DNA from: Anolis sagrei
Lineage: Eukaryota > Chordata > Lepidosauria > Squamata > Anolidae
Assembly: GCF_037176765.1 (NCBI RefSeq)
Contig: NC_090023.1
Location: forward strand, 147,908,866-147,972,865
Direction: 5' to 3'
Length of the DNA stretch: 64,000 bases
Positions 58,401 through 64,000 of this stretch are shown in pieces. The notes beneath the pieces are model-generated. The model did no database searches, was not told the origin of the DNA, and saw only the letters and a list, made by a program, of their open reading frames with translations. The translations under genes were made by a program, and so were the position numbers. Positions within the stretch are counted from its first letter, which is position 1. Every line of letters begins with the position of its first letter.

Positions 58401-60637
58401 AATTGGGATGAATTAATACAATAAAAATATTGGCAGCTAAACAACAAACAAACAAAAACAAAATTGCCAACAGAAGAACTGGGCCAGCAACAAGAGTACA
58501 CCCCCTCCAAAAATCCAGACAGATAACTGGAAAATGAAAGCATTAAACATGCACTGTCAACTGTGGGGTTGTCAAGGGAAAGAGAGTTGAATTTTAACTC
58601 CTTTTAGATCCTGTACTAGAAATTCCCAAAGCTTTTAACTGATGGACATTTTAAATTTTTTCAGTATGTCAATACAAAACTTTATTACATTCACTGACCA
58701 GCACAAAGTGGGGCACAAGCACCCCTGGAAGGGGAAACACAGCTCCCAAGTGAAGCGGTTACTAAAAATATATTAGAAAACAGTTTAAAATCACAGTTCA
58801 AAAACACAGGCCAATGTAGCAAGTATGGAACCAATCTGTAATATCAGTGTGTTATGTGTACCATCACAAATTGGGGCATCCACCCACAAGGCTGTGTTTT
58901 TGAATGGTGTAGCTAAAAGAACCTTTGGAAATGTAGAGTCAAAGCCCAGTCCACACAACTGATCATTGTAATCCCCAGTTTTCTGCATTTTAGACCTTTC
59001 CAGTTTTGGAAAAAGACAATATAGTAGATTTCATCTTAATTTATTGACAGTTGGAATTAATATATTTAATTAGAAAACTTGCCTTATCCTATGTGCCTTA
59101 TTCATTCATTCACACCCTCACTCTCTACAGTGCAAAAATGATTGGAGGGTGGGAGAGAATATGTATGTCTTTTACAAGTGATGAGAGCAAAATGACTTTT
59201 TTTAAACAAAGTAATGTAATTATTGATGATGATGGTTTTATTTTAGGTAACAAGTAATGCTTACTCATTACTTCTATAGCATTGATTATTTGAAGTAAAC
59301 CTGGTGGATTTGGGGCCATTTCTCTACATCTGAAGTATAGTATTGTAAATCAAGAAGAAAATAATAAAAATATTTTTCTAAAGTAAAAGGCATATGAATA
59401 TGTTACTTTAACAGAACAAGGTTCCAGCCTCTATCTAGAAGTTATATTCTGTAGAGTCATGCTTTATTGTTGTGTTTTTACCTACTTTAAACCATCTTGA
59501 GTTATGTTTACATATTTGGGAAGGCAGGATATACATTTCTATAATAATTAAAATAAATATAAATTGAAATATTGAGCAGATCAGTTCCATTGTAGAGATT
59601 TTAATTTACAGCCTAACATCTCTTCTGACCTGGCTGGGTTTTTTAAAAACAGTAAAAGCTGCACAGTTTGCCAATTTCTCAGATTTTTATTTTTTTATTA
59701 TTAACAAGGAGATCTTTTTCATTTTATATGTGAAAACTACTTTTGCTGAGAACTACCACTCTGACCTTTTCTAGAATTAACAAAGACATCAAATTATACT
59801 AATTGTGTGAATGATATAACAAGGAATGCTTGTGAATGGTTTTTTAACATATTTAGTTGGGTAAAAAGTAGCATGCATTTTTGCTTGGGAAATAGGTGAA
59901 GTGGCAGTATTAAACTTGACTCTAATGATTTCATTTGGTGGTCAGTTTTAAAACTTTGAAAGGTAGTATTGTTTCTTTGAGGTTAGCTTTGTTATTAAAA
60001 CAACATTAAATTTCTTCCTTATATTTAGATCCTTCCTACTGCTCAGCGCCTTTTGGATGAACTACTGTCTTCCCAGTCTACTGCTATCAACACTGTTTGT
60101 GGGGCGCCAGGTAACCTTAATGGACTTCTACATTTTAATTTATGAGTCTTTTTGAGAAAACAGACTACAAATAAAATAAAATAACAAATAAGTTGCTCCC
60201 AGATATCAAAATATTATTTGGTTTTGAAATGACTGTTACTACATGTAATATATATTGCCAGGCACCATCACATTAAGCACAAGCATCACAAACTGTTGTT
60301 GGCTTGTAAGTGATGAGAAGAGAGACATTATTGAAAGTTGCCTGAATTCACTGTGATGTACCCAGTGGTAAAAGACTACAATATATTCAGACTTCTAAAT
60401 ATATTTAGGACGAGAGCTTCCTTTCTAGAATAAACACAAGACTCACTGTTTTGCTTGCAACCCTGAGTAGTGAGAAACTTTTGCACTCCAAAAATGTATG
60501 TGTTTCTTTTCTTAAGATCCCACTGCTGGTCCCTCTGCATCAGATCAAAGCACCTGGTACTTGGATGAATCTACATTAAGTGATAACATAAAGAAAACCC
60601 TCCACAAATTTTGTGGTCCTTCTCCTGTTGTCTTTAG
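49286..60637 (+). CDS. ZSWIM8: ZSWIM8, first seven coding exons (3' part outside the window)
   Basis: Exons 49286-49463, 54751-54904, 56311-56405, 57539-57711, 57981-58088, 60029-60110 and 60517-60637 join in frame to 911 bases (303 codons plus two bases). The product is nearly identical to the N-terminus of human ZSWIM8 as I recall it. Start MELMFAEWEDGERFSFEDSD; SWIM zinc finger CxCx(8)CxH (C176, C178, C187, H189) in exon 4; the following helical part in exons 5-6. Known role: substrate receptor of a CUL3 RING ubiquitin ligase that marks Argonaute bound to trigger RNA, causing target-directed microRNA degradation. The start is the conserved MELMF. An in-frame ATG at 49196 would add 30 unrelated residues and is not favoured. 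The human protein is about 1,840 residues, so most of the gene lies to the right. Confidence 0.95.
49608..49770. mobile_element. Penelope-like terminal repeat in ZSWIM8 intron 1
   Basis: Reads ttgaaggctttcatgtctgg, gggttgctgtgagttttctg and caggcatcctcagaggttgt, a single arm of the repeat seen paired at 9206 and 21488. Confidence 0.6.
50076..50500. mobile_element. pogo/Tigger-like non-autonomous element
   Basis: Left end aaggcagtccccaagttac and right end (complement) caggcagtctccaagttat are inverted repeats flanked by TA on both sides. Length 425 bp, no coding capacity. Confidence 0.75.
50920..51125 (-). mobile_element. CR1/L2-type tail, antisense, with local duplication
   Basis: Begins aataataaactttatttata and ggacttggggcgacttacag. 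A segment with aataaacataatacataaat and ggcaatctca occurs twice, about 75 bases apart. Confidence 0.6.
51318..51482 (-). mobile_element. 5S-rRNA-derived SINE, antisense
   Basis: The complement begins acttggatgggagactgcc and agaatactaggtgctctagg (5S rRNA 3' part). It continues into the SINE body with cacctctgagtattccttgc and a tail rich in ACAC. Same family as 2690-2850, with the 5' half of the 5S head missing. Confidence 0.7.
51552..51970. mobile_element. hAT element with nested CR1 fragment
   Basis: Left end catagctttttaaactatgg, right end agtttaagaagccctg, flanks gtttagat and gtctagat (7 of 8). A CR1 fragment is inserted at about 51677-51782 (aatcatagagttggaagaga, then cagtccaacc). Confidence 0.7.
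51980..53060. other. ZSWIM8 intron 1, nothing recognised
   Basis: AT-rich sequence. The end of a hAT MITE (gatccacaggttgagaaccactg) appears at about 53068-53092; otherwise no recognised element or exon. Confidence 0.4.
53100..53730. other. ZSWIM8 intron 1, nothing recognised
   Basis: Contains a short (AC)n at 53272-53286. No exon with splice sites and no recognised repeat. Confidence 0.35.
53735..53864. mobile_element. hAT MITE, second family
   Basis: Left end caggtatcctcaaactgtgg, right end tacagtttgaggatgcctg. Flanks aattatgc and atttatac (6 of 8). Length 130 bp. Confidence 0.75.
54340..54480 (-). mobile_element. CR1/L2-type tail, antisense
   Basis: A tatttatttatttttatccc run, then cttttctcccctgggtgg, 270 bp upstream of ZSWIM8 exon 2. 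Confidence 0.5.
54751..54904 (+). CDS. ZSWIM8: ZSWIM8 exon 2
   Basis: Encodes GLVIPLVELSAKQVAFHIPF through AFWSFPENEEDI. Acceptor ttccatattgttttag, donor cag/gtattg, phase 2 out. Confidence 0.95.
55711..55845. mobile_element. hAT MITE, perfect target duplication
   Basis: Left end cagtagttctcaatctg, right end caggttaagaaccactg, flanked by identical atttaggg (55703-55710 and 55846-55853). Confidence 0.9.
56311..56405 (+). CDS. ZSWIM8: ZSWIM8 exon 3
   Basis: Encodes LYSCLANGSADEFQRGEQLF, then MRAVKDPLQI. Acceptor ctttccttag, donor atag/gtatga, phase 1 out. Confidence 0.95.
56640..57115. other. GC-rich block in ZSWIM8 intron 3
   Basis: A sharply bounded GC- and C-rich block inside an AT-rich intron. 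It has open frames on both strands but no recognised protein motif. The right edge (agaaaagtttgctcatgcctg) looks like the end of a mobile element, but no matching left terminus was found. Confidence 0.35.
57539..57711 (+). CDS. ZSWIM8: ZSWIM8 exon 4, SWIM zinc finger
   Basis: Encodes GAYNVAVMFDRCRITSCSCT, then CGAGAKWCAHVVALCLFRIH and N. It carries all four zinc ligands of the SWIM motif. The donor aat/gtaagc is phase 0. Confidence 0.97.
57780..57955 (+). mobile_element. tRNA-derived SINE 3' part with ACAACAAC-type tail
   Basis: Contains gaccttagggaagtcacatt, aacaaatcttgccaagaaaa and ggtgcacaacaacc. Ends 26 bp before ZSWIM8 exon 5. Confidence 0.6.
57981..58088 (+). CDS. ZSWIM8: ZSWIM8 exon 5
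   Basis: Encodes ASAVCLRAPVSESLSRLQRD, then QLQKFAQYLISELPQQ. Phase 0 at both ends. This leucine-rich helical stretch corresponds to the region of human ZSWIM8 assigned to Elongin/Cullin contact. Confidence 0.95.
58089..60028. other. ZSWIM8 intron 5
   Basis: AT-rich. A possible LINE tail remnant lies near 58675-58750 (aaaactttattacattcact). No other feature supported. Confidence 0.4.
60029..60110 (+). CDS. ZSWIM8: ZSWIM8 exon 6
   Basis: Encodes ILPTAQRLLDELLSSQST, then AINTVCGAP. Acceptor ttcttccttatatttag, donor ccag/gtaacc. Confidence 0.95.
60517..60637 (+). CDS. ZSWIM8: ZSWIM8 exon 7
   Basis: Encodes DPTAGPSASDQSTWYLDEST, then LSDNIKKTLHKFCGPSPVVF. The donor ttag/gtaaac is phase 2, and the next exon is beyond position 64000. 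Confidence 0.95.
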
Positions 60638-61665
60638 GTAAACTTTCTTCTTCCTTCTCTATTGTGGGTGATCCATCACAGTAAATATAACCACTAAGCT
60701 TTTGTCATGACCTATCAAGGGTTCGATATCCCAATTTTTACAGTTCTAGGCAGGGAGAAAAAATTAATAGTTCAATGAGCCATGGTTAACTAGCCTTTAT
60801 TTGAGCAAGTGGACTGCAAGTTGTCTTTGGTCAAGCACTTTTAAAACTCATCCTGCATCTGTGCTGTCACAGGGTCCAATTCTGATTTTGGGGGCTGGTC
60901 TTAAATGGGTTTTCTCCATTTCAGGAGATCACACAGACAGTGGCAGATGGGCAATAGCAGTAGGGCACAGCTGATTGAGACTAAGCTGCTCTTCTCCAAA
61001 ATCTGCTTTCTGCCCTTGGGAAACCAAAAAATCATAGCTACACTTGAATTCCATTATCTTCTATTTGGAGATTCCGAAGAAGTATACACTTGTCCTAACT
61101 CTTGAGTTTAGGAATGTTGTTTAGGCACCCTCCTCCCTATTTTTGCCCCCTTTTTCTTGGGCTTTTCTTTCAGTTGGGAGTTTTCCAGGTCTTTATTGCA
61201 AAATCAAGCAGTTGAAGTAGTGGAAAAGTGTTTTTTAATGTAAAAACATACACCACCATTTTGCTTTCCAAATAACCCTACCCCACAACTGTCAGAGGTT
61301 GGCAACTCCCCCAAAGATTACCACAGTCATTTGGGAGACACCTGTGCTACCACTACCCCAAACAAATATGAAACACTGCATTGACTTAGATTTATAGTAC
61401 ATGAAGATACAGCCAAGGCACTTGAGTCCAGAAATACATTTTGCTGTGGATAACTGGAACTGTTTAATGAAGGTTTGACCTGGCTTTGCAGTTTTAAGTT
61501 GGCTTGACAATTGATGTAATATGTTAATACTGTATGTGTGGTGTAGAATGTTCTAGCATCCCAGTGCTTTCTAGTATAGACGTCTAAAGCATCTCACCAA
61601 ATTACAAGTCCCATCATTCAGTATGACGGAAACATGCTAGTTTACTACTCACTTGCTAGGAACTG
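60638..61665. other. ZSWIM8 intron 7, 5' part
   Basis: No recognised repeat or exon. Confidence 0.35.
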
Positions 61666-61669
61666 ACAG

Positions 61670-62068
61670 CCATAGAATCATAGAGTTGGAAGAGACCTCA
61701 TGGGCCATCCAGTCCAACCCCCTTCCAAGAAGCAGGAAAATCACATTCAAAGCACCCCTGACAGATGGCCATCCAGCCTCTGTATAAAAGCTTCCAAAGA
61801 AGGAGCCTCCACCACACTCCGGGGCAGGGAGTTCCACTACTGAACAGCTCTCACAGTCTGGAAGTTCTTCCTCCTGTTCAGGTGGAATCTCCTTTCTTGT
61901 AGTTTGAAGCCATTGTTCCGCATGCTAGTCTCCAGGACAGCAGAAAACAAGCTTGCTCCTTCCTCCCTATGACTTCCTCTCATATATTTATACATGGCTA
62001 TCATGTCTCTTCTCAGCCTTCTCTTCTTCAGGCTAAACATGCCCAGCTCTTTAAGTTCTGATTTGAAT
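61670..62068 (-). mobile_element. CR1 LINE 3' part, antisense
   Basis: The + strand reads aatcatagagttggaagaga and ccatccagtccaaccccctt, the common CR1 3' region in antisense. The complement encodes LKKRRLRRDMIAMYKYMRGS, then NNGFKLQERRFHLNRRKNF, the CR1 ORF2 C-terminus. A relatively young copy with a frame open for over 60 codons. Confidence 0.9.
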
Positions 62069-62069
62069 T

Positions 62070-63835
62070 AACAGTATCTGTTAATTTGATATTCCTGCTC
62101 GCTTCTAGATAGATACAAAGATTACGTACATAATTATGCTAAGGAGATTATGGAAGCCCCATACTGTAGTTTCCAAATTTTGAAATCATTCAGAATCCTT
62201 TAGCACTGTCAAAAAGTAATTACTAGGAACAACTATCTGAGGAAGAATCCTAAGCTTCCAAAATGGAGCAGAGAGGAATAATGTGTCTCATCTTATTGAA
62301 ATGAGGAAACCTATTATTCTGCCAAGGGAGAAAACTCTGTGAGGGTCTTTGGTATCAAAGAGAAGTATGATATGTTGGTGGATTGTCAGCATGTGAGAAA
62401 ATTGGATCAAATTCAATTTGCTAAGCTCCACTCATACAATGGTATGTTACATAAGTTCATTTTTCCAGGGAGGAAATGACACTCTGGGAAGAAGAGGCAT
62501 AAAAATTAGGTTTTTAAAAACCTAATAGATTTTTTAAAAGTGGAGATAAGTAAAATAGGTAAAAAGATTAATATGCTTATTTAATATGGGAAATAAATGT
62601 CTTATAAACATTCTTAATGCTAAGAAAAAAATATTCTCCAGACACACTGAAGTAAAGAATTGATCTTAATTAACACTAGCCAACACACACTTTGGTGCCT
62701 CCAGTGTTGGACATATTTCTCGGAATATTTGACCTCATGGTTCTAAAAATAGCACCGGTTTTCCCCTATCTGTTCCAATTTTTGAGATACAGAACATATG
62801 CCATATTCCAGTCTTCATCTGCTCATCTATAGAAAATCATGATAATCTTGCCTAAGAAACTAGAGCTGATGCAGTTCATGCAATGCAATTTTCTGAATCG
62901 GTTCTCCACATAACCCCAATACACTCAAGCATATTTAAAGATTAATTAAAATTAATTGTGAATTAAATTTATTTTATTATAGACCAATTTTAAATTAACT
63001 TTGAAAACTATTAACATTGACCATGCTTACTGCAATTTAAAGGCATAAGTCCAGAAAGTAGGAGCAGCTGTTTATAAAAATGTCTATAATTAGAATATCA
63101 CAGGGCTAGGAAGATGTGATCTCACTGTGTAGGTTGTTTCAGAGGGCTCCAGAAGATCAAGTAAGTAGATGTTACTGTATTGCCTTCAGGTAGCCAAGCT
63201 TCTCTGTCTTGCCTGGATTGAAACTGTGGTCTTACCACCGGTTAAATTTCTAGCTCTCGGCTTTATTTTTCTTTTTAAGATCTTCATTTTGAGGCTGAGG
63301 AGCAGAGCAGGATCTTTTGTCCACTTTTCATTGCAGGGAAATTGTGTTCTGGGGCTCAAAGATGAATAATGTTGGATAGGGGCACCTTGCTCATCTTGAC
63401 TAGACTTTTCCCTTGTAGCATAACTTACTTTGTATATTCTAGAATGCACTGTTATTTCCCTTTGAGAAATGCAAGCCTGGCTAATGTTCTATATGAATTG
63501 ACAGTACACTTTAGAACATTCCTGAAAATCTTATGCAATGAATCTTGGTAAACAAGGTACAAAGAGTTCCTTCAAGGTTAGTTTTGAGGCCAGTGGCTTA
63601 ATTGAACCAAAGCTCTTAAGTTTAAGCTCATTTCTTAGGTCAGGGTTCATTTATAATAAGAAACACTTGAGGTGTATAGAAAACAAGAGGCATATTAGTT
63701 AATATTGGTAGATAAGATTCTTAATATAACACTGGCATTTTTTTTTACCCTGAAGGGCTCTTTACAGCTATAGTCTGAACAACTGGAATTACAAGCTAAT
63801 TTACTTAAACTTGTATCATATTTTGATGTTTGTCT
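62070..63835. other. ZSWIM8 intron 7, middle
   Basis: AT-rich, no recognised repeat and no exon with ZSWIM8 coding similarity (the next expected residues, SDVNSMYL in human, were not found). Confidence 0.45.
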
Positions 63836-63837
63836 TA

Positions 63838-64000
63838 TAATAATACTTTATTTATAGGCTGCCCTATCTCCCTGATGGGACTTAGGGTGGCTTCCAGACA
63901 AAAAAGAAAGGCTACCATTCAATGCCTTGAGAAAAAAACAGAAATACACAACCACATAAATCATACAGTGCAAAAGAACATTATAAATTAATAATTACTA
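63838..64000 (-). mobile_element. CR1/L2-type tail, antisense, cut by the window edge
   Basis: Begins ataataatactttatttata, then gctgccctatctccctga and gggacttagggtggctt, as at 8103. Confidence 0.6.

Overview
The window looks like nuclear DNA of a squamate reptile, most likely an iguanian or anole-like lizard. It holds vertebrate genes with many introns, a CpG-island promoter, and a dense mix of repeats typical of squamates: BovB, CR1/L2, R4-type and Penelope-like retroelements, tRNA-derived SINEs with BovB-related tails, a 5S-rRNA-derived SINE, SPIN and other hAT transposons, Harbinger-like MITEs, a mariner and a pogo/Tigger-like element. The species call is inferred from repeat content only.

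Two protein-coding genes can be assembled, both on the + strand. Gene 1 (6977-40595) is a complete 15-exon gene for a neurotrypsin-type mosaic serine protease: signal peptide, kringle, four SRCR domains, then a trypsin domain with an intact catalytic triad. The exons join in frame to 2448 coding bases, or 815 residues. Gene 2 (from 49286, running off the right edge) is the 5' part of ZSWIM8, the substrate receptor of the CUL3 ubiquitin ligase that acts in target-directed microRNA degradation. Seven coding exons are present (304 codons, the last one split by an intron), with a GC-rich promoter region at about 48350-48970.

Layout: 1-6976 is intergenic and repeat-rich. 6977-40595 is the protease gene, with introns full of SINEs, MITEs and LINE fragments. 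40596-48350 is intergenic and holds a mariner, CR1/L2 tails, a hAT MITE, and a nested block of Penelope-like, BovB, LINE and hAT sequence. 48350-60637 is the ZSWIM8 promoter and exons 1-7. 60638-64000 is ZSWIM8 intron 7.

The most interesting point is the pairing of the two genes. From memory, human PRSS12 (neurotrypsin) lies at 4q26 with NDST3/4, CAMK2D, SEC24D, SYNPO2, MYOZ2 and USP53. Human ZSWIM8 lies at 10q22 with the paralogues of those neighbours: NDST2, CAMK2G, SEC24C, SYNPO2L, MYOZ1 and USP54. A neurotrypsin gene directly upstream of ZSWIM8 is therefore best explained as the whole-genome-duplication sister (ohnologue) of PRSS12, kept in this lizard and absent from the human locus. The two genes have no obvious functional link beyond shared location.
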